A stretch of 64,000 bases of DNA from contig NZ_MVBD01000004.1 of the NCBI RefSeq assembly GCF_002000055.1, positions 1 through 64,000 of the forward strand, written 5' to 3'. A program made the position numbers and the translations under genes. Origin of the DNA: Marinicella sediminis (GTDB lineage: Bacteria > Pseudomonadota > Gammaproteobacteria > Xanthomonadales > Marinicellaceae). The notes below the pieces were generated by a model. That model was not told where the DNA came from and did no database searches. It worked only from the letters and a program-made list of their open reading frames with translations. This document shows positions 1 to 9,988 of this stretch, one piece after another. Each line of letters starts with the position of its first letter. Position 1 is the stretch's first letter.

Positions 1-683
1 GTACCACGACCTGAAATTGAGAAAATGTCTTCAATCGGCATCAAAAATGGCTTATCGGTTTCACGCTCAGGAGTTGGAATGTATGCATCCATCTCATCCA
101 GCAATTTAGCAACTGCTGGCACACCAATATCAGAAGTATCACCTTCCAGTGCTTTCAGCGCAGAACCCATAACCAATGGTGTGTCATCACCAGGGAACTC
201 GTAGTCATTCAACAACTCACGAACTTCCATCTCAACCAGTTCCAACAACTCTTCGTCATCAACCTGATCACATTTGTTCAGGAACACAACAATGTAAGGT
301 ACGCCAACCTGACGAGCCAACAGAATGTGCTCACGGGTTTGTGGCATCGGACCATCAGCTGCTGACACAACCAAAATAGCACCGTCCATTTGTGCCGCAC
401 CAGTAATCATGTTTTTCACATAGTCAGCATGGCCCGGACAGTCAACGTGTGCGTAGTGACGACCATCAGTTTCGTACTCAACGTGAGCCGTAGAAATGGT
501 GATACCACGCTCTCTTTCTTCCGGCGCGTTATCAATTTGGTCGTAATCCTTAAATTCACCGCCTTGTTTTTCAGCAGCAACTTTTGTGATCGCTGCAGTC
601 AAGGTTGTTTTACCATGGTCAACGTGACCGATTGTGCCCACGTTTACATGGGGCTTCGTGCGTTCAAATTTTTCTTTTGACAT
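1..683 (-). CDS. tuf: Elongation factor Tu, N-terminal part (cut by window edge)
   Basis: EF-Tu carries aminoacyl-tRNA to the ribosome as a GTP complex. The reverse strand reads [20 protein letters not shown] from the ATG at 683-681, followed by the P-loop GHVDHGKT, the switch II motif DCPGHADY (around 420-445) and the NKCD-type specificity region (around 250-280). Only the first 227 or so codons are present; the rest lies outside the window. It is the last gene of a tRNA-Tyr/Gly/Thr-tuf unit, the arrangement that identifies the tufB copy in Enterobacteria, about 45 bp after tRNA-Thr. Family identity is certain. Whether a second tuf copy exists elsewhere cannot be seen here. Confidence 0.98.
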   Translation of the reverse strand, partial: MSKEKFERTKPHVNVGTIGHVDHGKTTLTAAITKVAAEKQGGEFKDYDQIDNAPEERERGITISTAHVEYETDGRHYAHVDCPGHADYVKNMITGAAQMDGAILVVSAADGPMPQTREHILLARQVGVPYIVVFLNKCDQVDDEELLELVEMEVRELLNDYEFPGDDTPLVMGSALKALEGDTSDIGVPAVAKLLDEMDAYIPTPERETDKPFLMPIEDIFSISGRG

Positions 684-727
684 GTGTTGCTACTCCAAAA
701 ACAAGTAGTTAAAAATAAGTACAGTAG

Positions 728-803
728 TGGTGCCCATAACTGGAGTCGAACCAGTGACCTCTTCCCTACCAAGAAAGTGCTCTACCGACTGAGCTATATG
801 GGC
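728..803 (-). tRNA. tRNA-Thr (anticodon GGT)
   Basis: A 76-nt cloverleaf ending in encoded CCA. The acceptor stem GCCCATA pairs with TATGGGC, the anticodon loop is TTGGTAG giving anticodon GGT, and the T-arm holds GTTCGACTC. It lies between tRNA-Gly and tuf on the same strand, matching the E. coli thrT position. Confidence 0.97.
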
Positions 804-810
804 ATTACAA

Positions 811-884
811 TGGAGCGGGTGATGGGAATCGAACCCACGTATTTAGCTTGGAAGGCTAATGTTCTACCATTGAACTACACCCGC
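811..884 (-). tRNA. tRNA-Gly (anticodon TCC)
   Basis: A 74-nt cloverleaf with encoded CCA. The acceptor stem GCGGGTG pairs with CACCCGC, the anticodon stem TTAGC/GCTAA encloses loop CTTCCAA with anticodon TCC, and the T-loop is TTCGATTC. It is 7 bp from tRNA-Thr, so processing from a common transcript is likely. Confidence 0.97.
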
Positions 885-924
885 TCATCCCAACCATAAC
901 CTGATTGTTACGGCTCTTTTAAAT

Positions 925-1009
925 TGGTGGAGGGAGGAGGATTCGAACCTCCGAAGTTAAAAACAGCAGATTTACAGTCTGCCCCCGTTGGCCGCTTGGG
1001 TATCCCTCC
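925..1009 (-). tRNA. tRNA-Tyr (anticodon GTA)
   Basis: An 85-nt class II tRNA with encoded CCA and a long variable arm. The acceptor stem GGAGGGA pairs with TCCCTCC and the anticodon loop CTGTAAA gives GTA. It is the first RNA of the Tyr-Gly-Thr-tuf unit. Confidence 0.97.
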
Positions 1010-1119
1010 AACGAGCAAAGCACGGCATTTTCGTAGAATATCAGCCGAAAGTCAACAGAAAATACGAGTAATTTTTACCGCTTTTCAAACGCCTTCCGAT
1101 GTGTCCGAGCAGGATGCGA

Positions 1120-1148
1120 ATTATAGACATAATGCAGTCAATTACAAA
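1120..1148 (-). promoter_or_regulatory. Promoter of the tRNA-Tyr/Gly/Thr-tuf operon
   Basis: On the reverse strand TTTGTA (1148-1143) is followed after 17 bp by a perfect TATAAT (1125-1120). Downstream, the start region is GC-rich (GCTCGG), as in stringently controlled stable-RNA promoters. The predicted start near 1113 is about 100 nt before tRNA-Tyr. Control by ppGpp is inference from the discriminator. Confidence 0.75.
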
Positions 1149-1244
1149 CATTTTTTTCAGGCTTATTTAATTAACGCTGATTAACCATTCCGGATCGCAT
1201 TCTTCTGCGGTTACAATGAACAGCTTTTACGCCAGCTGCCAAAC

Positions 1245-2036
1245 ATGAAATCCAGTCTCCTTATTTTATTGTTTCACGTCATGATTGTGTCCGCTGATGA
1301 TACCCAGGTGAGTTGCATCACCCTATCACCCCACCTCACTGAACTGGTGTATTCAGCCGGCGGCGGCGATCTTTTGGCCGGGGTCAGCGCTTACAGCGAC
1401 TATCCCGATGAAGCCACAGAATTGCCCATCATCGGTGATGCCTTCAGGCTGGATCTGGAACAAATCAAACTACTCAACCCATCAATCATCTTTTACTGGC
1501 ACCAGGGCACTGCTGCCCAGGTGGTGCGACAACTCTCAGACATGGGCTTTAACATGGTTCGGGTAGACATCCGGACTTTAGCTGACATTCCTCAGGCCAT
1601 CAGAAAAATCGCCAATATGCTGGGCACCACTCCGGTACCGGAAACAGACCAGTTTGCAGAGGCACTGACTGCATTAAAAGCTCAGGCCACCGGGCAGAAG
1701 ACTGCCTTGATTCAGATATCTGACAAACCCATTTATACCGTTGGCAGGGATCACTGGATGTCTGAAGCCATCAGCACATGTGGACTACTCAACGTTTATG
1801 ACAGCCTGGACGCCCCGGCTGTGGCCATTACACTGGAGTCAGCCGTGTTACACAATCCTCAGGTGATTGTCACCACCATGCCATTTGACCAAAACAGCTC
1901 TTTGGCTTCATGGACTCAGGTTGAGGCCATTCGCAAGCAACAAGTGGTCGAACTGGAAGCAGATCATTTCACCCGCCCTACCCTGCGGCTTCTGCTGGCC
2001 ATCAGACAATTGTGCAAAGCCATCCAAACCAACTAA
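1245..2036 (+). CDS. Periplasmic cobalamin-binding protein, BtuF-like
   Basis: Encodes 263 aa, close to E. coli BtuF in length. A signal peptide (MKSSLLILLFHVMIVSA) is followed by ITLSPHLTELVYSAG, the usual first strand of the helical-backbone metal receptor fold, then the pattern of a D/E-rich loop and LNPSIIFYWHQG. BtuF-type proteins deliver vitamin B12 to BtuCD in the periplasm. No btuC or btuD lies next to it, so partners must be elsewhere; a siderophore- or haem-binding relative cannot be excluded. Its 3' end overlaps the convergent gene at 2033 by 4 bp. Confidence 0.82.
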   Translation: MKSSLLILLFHVMIVSADDTQVSCITLSPHLTELVYSAGGGDLLAGVSAYSDYPDEATELPIIGDAFRLDLEQIKLLNPSIIFYWHQGTAAQVVRQLSDMGFNMVRVDIRTLADIPQAIRKIANMLGTTPVPETDQFAEALTALKAQATGQKTALIQISDKPIYTVGRDHWMSEAISTCGLLNVYDSLDAPAVAITLESAVLHNPQVIVTTMPFDQNSSLASWTQVEAIRKQQVVELEADHFTRPTLRLLLAIRQLCKAIQTN

Positions 2037-3646
2037 TCGAGTCGATTTTCACCAATCAGCTGATGATCTTTGTCATACATCGCAGTGAGCAACAAGGTGC
2101 CGTCTTCAGCAACCCGGAATGCACCATACCTGGCCTGATCAAATTTTTTTGCATCACCCTCCTGAAAGAAAAACGCATTGGTGGCAAATTGCACCCGGTT
2201 GTTGCGCACCCGGAATTGCATCCCCACCACCTCTTCAATGGTCTCCTCAGGCGGTGTCAATCCCTGGTATCGCCCTACGCCGTGCTCATCCAACTGAACC
2301 CACACCAAACCTGTCATATTTGGGGTATTGGTTGACGAAACCGCTCTCCTGATATCGGCGGCAATGGCAAACCGTAACCGCATATAGTCACCCTGCATGA
2401 TCGAACGCGGATCCGCAGGCGCCAGCTCCAGCAACACCGAACGCCCGTCTGTGATTAAATGCTGCTTGTCTATGATGGCGTGATTAACTCCCAGCAATCC
2501 CAGCACAAGGGTCAACAGAGCTGCCAAGCGAGCACTTTTATACACCCCATTGGTTGGCTGTATATCGTTGTTGTTCACGTCAGTGGCTGGCAACACCCGC
2601 AGGTAACGCCGTAACAACCACCAGCCCAGCAACATCGACAAGCCAGTGACCATCAGAATCATCGACTTGACCAACAAAGTGGTTTGCAGGTTATGGTAAT
2701 ACCAGCCCACGAAACCCAGCAGTGCCAAGCCGCCCATTACCATTAGCACCGGCTTTTGTCTGGCATAACCCAGCAACAACAACAGCATCGCGCTGCTCAA
2801 GCCCAATATAGGAAAGGACAGCAACAACATGACCAGCAAGCCCAAAAAGGCCAGGCGGCCAGCAGGCTGCTTAAACTTAACACCCTGCTCTTGACAAAGG
2901 CGCCAAATGAAATAACTCAAAACACCAACCTGCAACACAGTCCGCAGCGGACCTGCCAGCTCAAGCAAGAGGCCTTCTCCTTCCCGTCGATACCAAAACA
3001 AATCCAGCAGCCACAAATGGCTGTGCACATTGAGCTGTAATAAAGCCAGTGCCAGTGCATAACCAATGGGTTCATAAAATATCCCATCGGGTTCGCGATC
3101 AACCCGATCAAGCCATATCCATACCAGGCATGCCGCCACCAGGGCACTGCCTACGCCGCTGTATACCAACCCCTCATAACCCCAGAACAAAGCAATCACA
3201 CCGAACCAGGTACTCAAAAACCTGTGCAGGTACTGGCGCATAATGAACACCAAAATGAATTGGTATCCGGCCAATAACAGCAACCAGTCCCGATTGCGAA
3301 ACTCAAACGTCTCATACAGGCCGAATGCCACCAAAAATTGACCTGTCAGACTGAAGGCAAGCACCAGTTGATCAAAAAAGTCATTGTTCTGATTTTTCCG
3401 GTAATAAACAAAGGCACAGCCATTCAGCAACAACCCCATAAACAACAGCACCGGCCCATTATCAAACAACCCAGCCACACCAAAACCCAGAAAACCCAGC
3501 AAAAGCAACGCTGCCAACCAACCTGCAAAGCCTTGCAGCACCCGGATATACCAGGGTGAAGAATCCGGTTGTTCAGCAACTGGAGGCATGGCACCCTGGA
3601 CCAATCCATGTTTTTTCATTCGCTCCCACAGCAACCGATCATTCAT
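2033..3646 (-). CDS. DUF4401 / GDYXXLXY-domain membrane protein
   Basis: Encodes 537 aa. The N-terminal two-thirds hold about ten hydrophobic helices (DUF4401-like). The C-terminal soluble part holds the signature GDYMRLRF within DPRSIMQGDYMRLRFAI, matching the GDYXXLXY family, which is often a separate protein and is fused here. It overlaps the upstream DUF2157 gene by 8 bp (ATGA junction region), so the two are co-translated. In bacteria the pair travels together as inner-membrane proteins; their function is unknown. Confidence 0.85.
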   Translation of the reverse strand: MNDRLLWERMKKHGLVQGAMPPVAEQPDSSPWYIRVLQGFAGWLAALLLLGFLGFGVAGLFDNGPVLLFMGLLLNGCAFVYYRKNQNNDFFDQLVLAFSLTGQFLVAFGLYETFEFRNRDWLLLLAGYQFILVFIMRQYLHRFLSTWFGVIALFWGYEGLVYSGVGSALVAACLVWIWLDRVDREPDGIFYEPIGYALALALLQLNVHSHLWLLDLFWYRREGEGLLLELAGPLRTVLQVGVLSYFIWRLCQEQGVKFKQPAGRLAFLGLLVMLLLSFPILGLSSAMLLLLLGYARQKPVLMVMGGLALLGFVGWYYHNLQTTLLVKSMILMVTGLSMLLGWWLLRRYLRVLPATDVNNNDIQPTNGVYKSARLAALLTLVLGLLGVNHAIIDKQHLITDGRSVLLELAPADPRSIMQGDYMRLRFAIAADIRRAVSSTNTPNMTGLVWVQLDEHGVGRYQGLTPPEETIEEVVGMQFRVRNNRVQFATNAFFFQEGDAKKFDQARYGAFRVAEDGTLLLTAMYDKDHQLIGENRLD

Positions 3647-4628
3647 GAGACGCCTCCTGCTTAAATGTATGACTGAGTTTACGTATCCAGGACACAGTGG
3701 CCGTGGTCATGGCAATCAACAACAAAGCCAATATCAACAACCCGGAAGCGTCCAGATCGCCCAATATGGCTTCACCCAGCGCACATAATATATATACAGT
3801 GACTCCAAAGGCCCAGGCAGTGAGCAACAACAGGTCTTTGCGAAGGTAACGTAAAAAACCGTAAACGGCTGCCATCATTATCAGAAATATCAAAGTAAAT
3901 ACACCATGCGATACCCGGTACCCCCAAATACCCTCTAATCCCACCAGTACCAGCAGGTAAATCACTACCAGGCCACTCACCTGAGCTGCCCAGCGATGCG
4001 ACAAACCCAGCCACTTTGGTTGTTTTTGTGCGTGACACAACCAATCAATCATTATCCAGACCAAGCCATTGAGCACCAGATAAGCCCAGATTTTATGCCG
4101 AGAAGTAAACATCAGGCCCAACAGGTTACGATTCACATCAAAATACAGGGCGAGTGCTGTGTTCATCAGTGCCAGCCAAAATAGCCACAAAGCCTCTGAT
4201 CGGCCAAACAGCACGACCGGTAAAATCAACACCGCCCAGGTGGCGAATAATTGCCAGGGGTCGGCACCTGTTTGATAGGTCTGCCCGAACAGAGCAAGCA
4301 AAGCCCCCAGCACCAACACAGCACTCAGCAACAGGGCCTGAGCCACCCAGGCATTTCCTGGTTTCCAGACATACACCAATACCACTGCAACCAACAGGCT
4401 TTGTAACATAGCAAACTTGACCATGTGGCCCATGTCATTCCAGTTGTAAGCAAAAAAGAACACCACACCCACCGCCAGTGATAACAAACCCAGCAACACA
4501 AGCACCCTGCTGATAAAGCCAAACCAGCCTCGCCTGTCTGCCCGCTCACCTGCCAACACCAGGGCCTGATGTTTCTTGGCGTGATCAATGTGGCCCGCAT
4601 TGAACCAGTCTTCAATTGTTTTATGCAT
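3639..4628 (-). CDS. DUF2157 domain membrane protein
   Basis: Encodes 329 aa from the ATG at 4628, which follows AGGAAGG; a TTG one codon earlier is less likely. The N-terminus (IEDWFNAGHIDHAKKHQAL) is the short cytosolic helix pair typical of DUF2157, followed by about nine membrane helices. It is the first gene of a two-gene operon with the GDYXXLXY protein. No biochemical role is established for the family. Confidence 0.85.
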   Translation of the reverse strand: MHKTIEDWFNAGHIDHAKKHQALVLAGERADRRGWFGFISRVLVLLGLLSLAVGVVFFFAYNWNDMGHMVKFAMLQSLLVAVVLVYVWKPGNAWVAQALLLSAVLVLGALLALFGQTYQTGADPWQLFATWAVLILPVVLFGRSEALWLFWLALMNTALALYFDVNRNLLGLMFTSRHKIWAYLVLNGLVWIMIDWLCHAQKQPKWLGLSHRWAAQVSGLVVIYLLVLVGLEGIWGYRVSHGVFTLIFLIMMAAVYGFLRYLRKDLLLLTAWAFGVTVYILCALGEAILGDLDASGLLILALLLIAMTTATVSWIRKLSHTFKQEASHE

Positions 4629-4773
4629 CAAACCTTCCTCTTGTCATTACATATTAATCCTGACCATCATAACGTGATTTTTGATTACACCAGTCTCTTG
4701 ACTCATGCGGTTCACATGATAAGACCATGGTATCACGCATTAAACCCTGGTGAAGCGGACTAAACCAGCAGAC

Positions 4774-4800
4774 AAAAAAAAGCCCGCTGAAGACGGGCTT
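4774..4800 (-). terminator. Rho-independent terminator after prpC
   Basis: AGCCCG (4781-4786) pairs with CGGGCT (4794-4799) around a 7-nt loop. Read on the minus strand it is followed by a run of seven to eight T residues, so it ends the prpB-prpC transcript. Confidence 0.85.
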
Positions 4801-4825
4801 TGACTCACAGATCACATCTGTCAAT

Positions 4826-5956
4826 TCAGTCTCGATCACTGATCGGTCCCACTTTTCGGGTATCCGGACCGGTGTAATCGGCATTGGGCCTGATGATGCG
4901 GTTGTTTTCCCGCTGCTCCATGACATGTGCTGTCCAGCCAGTCACCCGTGACATGACAAAAATCGGGGTGAACAACTCTGTGGGAATACCCATGAAGTGA
5001 TATGCAGAAGCGTGAAAGAAGTCGGCATTAGGGAACAGTTTTTTCTCATCCCACATTTTCTTCTCAACCGCGCAACTGACAGGGTATAACACCGTGTCAC
5101 CGGCTTCTTCAGCCAACTGTTCAGACCAGCGCTTGATGATGGCATTGCGTGGGTCACGTTCGGTATAAACCGCATGACCAAAACCCATGATCAGGGTCTT
5201 GTTGGCCAACATCTCATCAATGGCCGCCGTCGCTTCTTCAGGAGTTGACCATTGCTGAATCATGTCCATGGCAGCTTCGTTGGCACCACCATGCAAGGGG
5301 CCTCGCAGGGCGCCAATGGATGCCGTTACACAAGAATGAATGTCTGACAGTGTTGAAGCCACCACCCGTCCGGTGAAGGTCGATGCATTGAACTCATGCT
5401 CAGCATAGAGAATCAATGACACATCCATCACCCGTGCATGTAACTCACTGGGCGCTTTGCCATGCAGCATTTCCAGAAAATGGGCACCCACGCCATCAAT
5501 CTCTGAAGCAGTCTCAATCCGCACGCCTTCATGAACAAACTTATACCAGTAACAAATAATGGAAGGAAAAATCGCCACCAGGCGATCGGCCTTATCCAAT
5601 TGCTGAGCAAAGTCAGTTTCACCTTCCACATTACCCAAAATAGAACAACCGGTCCGCATCACATCCATCGGATGGGCAGATGCCGGAATCAATTCCAGGG
5701 TCTTTTTCACTGCTTCTGGCAATTCACGTAAGCTGTTGATTTTCTTTTTGTAGGCGTCCAGTTCAGCCTGGTTTGGCAATTTACCGTGCAAAATCAGATA
5801 CGCGGTTTCATAAAATGAGGCATTGGTGGCCAGGTCATCAACGTCATATCCGCGGTATGTCAGGCCTGCACCGATTTTACCAACGGTGCATAATTTGGTT
5901 TCTCCGGCACTTTGTCCCCTGAGGCCGGCTCCACCGGCTTTCTTGGCATTTCCCAT
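4826..5956 (-). CDS. prpC: 2-Methylcitrate synthase
   Basis: Encodes 376 aa. It condenses propionyl-CoA with oxaloacetate in the methylcitrate cycle. Citrate-synthase-fold signatures are present: GLTYRGYDVDDLA near residue 35, the substrate/catalytic histidines in HGGANEAA and GFGHAVYTERDPR, and the catalytic aspartate region near NADFFHASAY. The short length and adjacency to prpB favour methylcitrate synthase over citrate synthase. It starts 1 bp after the prpB stop codon, so the two form one operon. Confidence 0.95.
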   Translation of the reverse strand: MGNAKKAGGAGLRGQSAGETKLCTVGKIGAGLTYRGYDVDDLATNASFYETAYLILHGKLPNQAELDAYKKKINSLRELPEAVKKTLELIPASAHPMDVMRTGCSILGNVEGETDFAQQLDKADRLVAIFPSIICYWYKFVHEGVRIETASEIDGVGAHFLEMLHGKAPSELHARVMDVSLILYAEHEFNASTFTGRVVASTLSDIHSCVTASIGALRGPLHGGANEAAMDMIQQWSTPEEATAAIDEMLANKTLIMGFGHAVYTERDPRNAIIKRWSEQLAEEAGDTVLYPVSCAVEKKMWDEKKLFPNADFFHASAYHFMGIPTELFTPIFVMSRVTGWTAHVMEQRENNRIIRPNADYTGPDTRKVGPISDRD

Positions 5957-5957
5957 G

Positions 5958-6845
5958 TTATTTATCCTCTGAAAATAATTGATCTAATTTTTGTTCATAG
6001 CTGTGGTAATCCAGGTAACCATACAGCTCCTCTCTGGTTTGCATGATGTTCAGCACATCTTTTTGATGGCCGTTTTTCAGAATGGACTGATAAACCGTCT
6101 CAGCCGCTTTGTTCATGGCCCGGTAAGCACTGCAACAATACAGCACGATATCGACCCCCTGCGCGCTCAACTCATCACTGGTGAACAATGGCGTATGACC
6201 AAATTCAGTGATGTTCGCCAGAATCGGTACCTTGACCGCTGCTTTGAAACGCTGATACTGATCCAGGGTTTTCATGGCCTCTGGAAAAATCATGTCGGCC
6301 CCAGCTTCCACACAAGCCACCGCCCGCTCAATGGCAGCCTCTTCACCTTCAATCGCCAGGGCATCAGTTCTGGCCATGATGACAAAGTTTTCATCTGTTC
6401 TGGCATCCACTGCAGCCTTGATGCGATCAACCATCTCGCCCTGAGAAACCACTTCCTTATTTGGTCTGTGACCACACCGTTTTTGTGCCACCTGGTCCTC
6501 AATGTGCATGGCGGCGGCGCCTGCTTTGATCACTGAACGGGTGGTTCGGGCAATGTTAAAAGCCCCACCCCAACCAGTGTCCACGTCAATCAGCAGCGGT
6601 AAATCACAAACATCAGTGATCCGCCTGACATCAGTCAGCACATCTTCCAGGGATGATATACCCAGATCAGGCATGCCCAATGAATTGGCAGCCACACCAC
6701 CGCCGGATAGATAGATGGCCTGATGACCAATGGCTTTGGCCATTCTGGCAGTGTATGCATTGATGGTGCCCACTACTTTAAGTGGTTGATGCTGTTCAAC
6801 AGCCTGTCTGAATTTCAAACCGGCACTGGAATTTGATTGTGTCAT
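5958..6845 (-). CDS. prpB: 2-Methylisocitrate lyase
   Basis: Encodes 295 aa. It cleaves 2-methylisocitrate to pyruvate and succinate. The isocitrate-lyase-superfamily features are visible: [18 protein letters not shown], the metal-binding DVDTGWGG, and the catalytic cysteine loop [12 protein letters not shown]. It is first in a prpB-prpC operon. No prpR, acnD, prpF or prpD is adjacent, so the dehydration and isomerisation steps must be encoded elsewhere or done by housekeeping aconitase. Confidence 0.96.
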   Translation of the reverse strand: MTQSNSSAGLKFRQAVEQHQPLKVVGTINAYTARMAKAIGHQAIYLSGGGVAANSLGMPDLGISSLEDVLTDVRRITDVCDLPLLIDVDTGWGGAFNIARTTRSVIKAGAAAMHIEDQVAQKRCGHRPNKEVVSQGEMVDRIKAAVDARTDENFVIMARTDALAIEGEEAAIERAVACVEAGADMIFPEAMKTLDQYQRFKAAVKVPILANITEFGHTPLFTSDELSAQGVDIVLYCCSAYRAMNKAAETVYQSILKNGHQKDVLNIMQTREELYGYLDYHSYEQKLDQLFSEDK

Positions 6846-6995
6846 ATCGTGTGAATGCTTTGTGGGTCTTTACATGGCAATGAGCTGTCATGAAACACCA
6901 GAATCTGAACCAATGGCTGCGCAATATCCGAGGCCATCACGGGCTTCATTGTTCAGTCAGCAATTTCAGTTTGACCCAGGTTTATGGTCGGACAA

Positions 6996-7018
6996 TGGCC
7001 GCTGATTTGAAGCGGCCA
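6996..7018. repeat. 8-bp inverted repeat between prpB and the cNMP/rhodanese gene
   Basis: TGGCCGCT (6996-7003) and AGCGGCCA (7011-7018) form a perfect 8-bp stem with a 7-nt loop. No T-run follows on either strand, so it is either an operator or a weak terminator of the gene ending at 7076. Confidence 0.4.
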
Positions 7019-7075
7019 TATTGTAGCAGATGAGTACCTTTTTAGCCAGCCGGAATGGCTGCGGCAAGTGCGATT

Positions 7076-8119
7076 TCAGACATCCAACGAACGCACCAGA
7101 CCACCGATCCCCCCTTGAAGGGCATACACATCATATCCAAGAGTGGCCAGCGTAAAGGCGGCTGAGGCACAACGGGACCCCATGTTGCTGCAGGTGATGA
7201 TTTCCCGGCTGAGATCGATCCTGGAAATTTTTTTGCGCAGTTGAGTCAGCGGAATGTTCATTGAACCCTGAATACCCTGATGAGAATATTCTTCCACCTC
7301 CCTGACATCAAGTAACGTGGCTCCATTGGCAATTTTTTCGAGGGCTGTCTGAGCGGTGATCCAGCGGACCACATGGGCTTTAAGTAACTTGGAGAACTTT
7401 TCCCCGGCCAATTTCATTAACAAACCATCGGTGGTCATTCTGATCGAGGCATTGCGGGGTTCATTACTGACCAGTGCCGATTCACCGAACAATGTGCCTT
7501 TGCCCAGATCGGCGACTTTTTGCTCACCTTCAGCTACCACTTGAAAAACTTCAGCTTCACCGTTGGCAATGATGTAACAATAATCACCCGGATCACCTTC
7601 GGAAATGACTTCCTCACCGGCTTTGACCTGGCGTGATTCCAGCTCATCAAACAACTCACCCACATTACCTTGAGGCAGCATCTGCACCGATTGGCTTTTC
7701 AACAGTCCAACCACCCATTCATAAGAACTGTGACCGCGCAAGGGGCTATCCTGGGACGCGGCCTCATAGCAGCCATTCCAGACTTTGAAGTGATCCAGCA
7801 ATGTGGAACTGATCTGAAATCCAGAGGCTTGTACCGAATCGACAATGGCATCCATGGTGTTGCTTTTATTGGCATCACCAATCGGGTATTTTGATTGTAA
7901 GGAGGTCGACTTAATGACTTTTTCACGACCTTTGTCAGTGACCACTTTGACCACACCTTTGGTCAGGTATTTGGTGTTTTCCGCACGGCGGTTGATGGCA
8001 TAGAGCTTTTCTCCTTTTTGTTTGTCAAAAAATTCCAGCTCCTTCAACAACAAAGGATAAAACTTCAAATCGATTTTATTGAACGGATAATATTGCTGTA
8101 AATCTTCGGCTCTGATCAT
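7076..8119 (-). CDS. Cyclic-nucleotide-binding domain protein fused to rhodanese
   Basis: Encodes 347 aa, soluble. Residues about 20-130 resemble a degenerate cNMP-binding beta-roll. Residues about 150-250 are a good cNMP-binding domain (VISEGDPGDYCYIIANGEAEV, then LFGESALVSNEPRNASI, the phosphate-binding cassette). Residues about 258-347 are a rhodanese domain with ATLLDVREVEEYSHQGIQG and the active-site loop CSNMGSR. No helix-turn-helix is visible, so it is not a Crp-type regulator. A signal-gated sulfurtransferase or sulfur-relay role is inferred. GGAAGGG precedes the ATG. Confidence 0.82.
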   Translation of the reverse strand: MIRAEDLQQYYPFNKIDLKFYPLLLKELEFFDKQKGEKLYAINRRAENTKYLTKGVVKVVTDKGREKVIKSTSLQSKYPIGDANKSNTMDAIVDSVQASGFQISSTLLDHFKVWNGCYEAASQDSPLRGHSSYEWVVGLLKSQSVQMLPQGNVGELFDELESRQVKAGEEVISEGDPGDYCYIIANGEAEVFQVVAEGEQKVADLGKGTLFGESALVSNEPRNASIRMTTDGLLMKLAGEKFSKLLKAHVVRWITAQTALEKIANGATLLDVREVEEYSHQGIQGSMNIPLTQLRKKISRIDLSREIITCSNMGSRCASAAFTLATLGYDVYALQGGIGGLVRSLDV

Positions 8120-8279
8120 TCAACCCTTCCATAATCCTCTTTTTGAATAAATCATAACCGATTTAAAAAAATAACACAAAAATAAAGCCCTGCCCTGACA
8201 GAACAACTCACATCGCCTTGTTTCTGAACAGGTATGGCTGTCCAATCATGATAAACTGCCCCTTTTGCCCGTCTCAGCC

Positions 8280-9830
8280 ATGTCAGATACGCTCAAACAC
8301 CTGTTGCACCCCAAATTCTTACACATGACGTTGTTTGGCTTTTCAGCCGGGATACCCTACTTCCTGATATTTTCATCCTTATCGCTCTGGCTGGATCAGG
8401 TGGGTGTGGAAAAATCAGCCATTACTTATTTCAGTTGGGCTGCGCTGGGTTATTCATTTAAATACCTCTGGTCTCCGCTGGTTGACCGCTTACCCATTCC
8501 CTACCTGACCAGGAAAATGGGGCAAAGACGCGCCTGGCTCTTATGTATCCAATTGCTGATCATGGTGGCCATTTCACTGATGGCAATGACTGATCCGGCC
8601 AGCAGTGTCAGCGCCCTGACACAAATGGCCCTGGCCGTGACCTTGCTGGGCTTTTCTGCCGCCACTCAGGACATCCTCATCGATGCCTGGCGAATCGAAG
8701 CTTCCACTGACAAGGACATCGCCATGTTGTCATCTGTCTATACCGTCGGCTATCGTCTTGGTATGCTGACGTCTGGAGCCGGTGCCCTGTACATCGCCGC
8801 TTACCTGGGCACCAGCATGGACCAATACAATTACTTTGCCTGGAAAATCAGTTACCTGAGCATGGCAGCCACCATGCTGATTGGTATCGGCACCACTTTG
8901 TGGATCAAAGAACCGAAAAAGGCAGCAGCCCTGGTCCACCAAACCAGTGATTACCTGGCTGTGGTGGGGGTGTTTATCATTTGTGTAACGGTATTGATCC
9001 TGAGTTATCAGTTGACTGCTGATTTTTTCCAGTCATTCAGGAACCAGTTATTTGCGTGGAGTCAGAACCGGCCTCTGTCAGCAACCCTGACCACTGCCAG
9101 TCAATTGTTGCTGGCATTGTGCCTGGCCACCATCACCGCCAGGTTGGTTGCCACCACACGTTGGGTCAATACAGACATGATCAAAGACGTTTACTGGTCG
9201 CCGGTGAAGGACCTCTTCCTGCGACACAGACAACACATCTGGCTTTTGGTTGGCATCATTTGCCTGTACCGGATTTCCGACATCGTGATGGGCGTAACGG
9301 CCAATTTATTTTATCAGTTCAAAGGCTTTGATCTGGATGAGATTGCCAGCATCGTTAAAACCTTTGGCTTATTCATGACCATCGGTGGCGGTATTCTGGG
9401 CGGATTTCTCGTGGTTCGTTATGGCATCATGCGCATCATGATCATTGCCGCCGTGCTTTCTGCCGCCACCAACTTGTTGTTCATGATGATGGTCAACATG
9501 GAGAAAAGCCTGGTATTTCTGACCTTCATGATTTCAGCTGACAACCTGTCTCAGGGCATGGCGCTCACAGCGTTTGTGGGCTTTCTGTCTCTGTTGGTCA
9601 ACCGCCAGTTCACCGCAGTGCAATATGCCATGTTCAGCTCTGTAATGACACTGTTTCCCAAAATCCTTGGCGGTTATTCCGGCGGCATGGTTGAACAGAT
9701 GGGCTACGCGAATTTTTATCTGATGACTGCAGTCATCGGCATCCCGGTGGTGCTGATGCTGTTGTACGCGCGTAAAAACCAGGTGTTTGAATTTGACCAG
9801 CAGTCAGATCAGAAAACAAGTCCCCATTGA
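8280..9830 (+). CDS. ampG: AmpG-like muropeptide MFS permease
   Basis: Encodes 516 aa with about 14 membrane helices. The opening, HPKFLHMTLFGFSAGIPYFL, is the AmpG hallmark, followed by the MFS loop QRRAWLL. AmpG imports GlcNAc-anhydroMurNAc peptides for cell-wall recycling. I take the ATG at 8280; an in-frame TTG lies at 8265. It stands alone between a divergent gene and a co-directional gene. A related acetyl-CoA or peptide transporter is possible but less likely. Confidence 0.88.
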   Translation: MSDTLKHLLHPKFLHMTLFGFSAGIPYFLIFSSLSLWLDQVGVEKSAITYFSWAALGYSFKYLWSPLVDRLPIPYLTRKMGQRRAWLLCIQLLIMVAISLMAMTDPASSVSALTQMALAVTLLGFSAATQDILIDAWRIEASTDKDIAMLSSVYTVGYRLGMLTSGAGALYIAAYLGTSMDQYNYFAWKISYLSMAATMLIGIGTTLWIKEPKKAAALVHQTSDYLAVVGVFIICVTVLILSYQLTADFFQSFRNQLFAWSQNRPLSATLTTASQLLLALCLATITARLVATTRWVNTDMIKDVYWSPVKDLFLRHRQHIWLLVGIICLYRISDIVMGVTANLFYQFKGFDLDEIASIVKTFGLFMTIGGGILGGFLVVRYGIMRIMIIAAVLSAATNLLFMMMVNMEKSLVFLTFMISADNLSQGMALTAFVGFLSLLVNRQFTAVQYAMFSSVMTLFPKILGGYSGGMVEQMGYANFYLMTAVIGIPVVLMLLYARKNQVFEFDQQSDQKTSPH

Positions 9831-9988
9831 TACATCAGACACCAAACTGGGTGTTATAATGCGGCCTTTTTTATTGATCCAATGCCGTCAACTCATGGCG
9901 TGACTTTGCAGCATTGACTGGCACCTCAGGATCAATGAAGATAAAAATTATTTTCAATGAATAAACCATCACAATTAAGGGAATAATC

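Noticed and set aside
5991-6536. 181-aa plus-strand ORF over prpB
   Set aside because: Antisense to methylisocitrate lyase, with no domain of its own.
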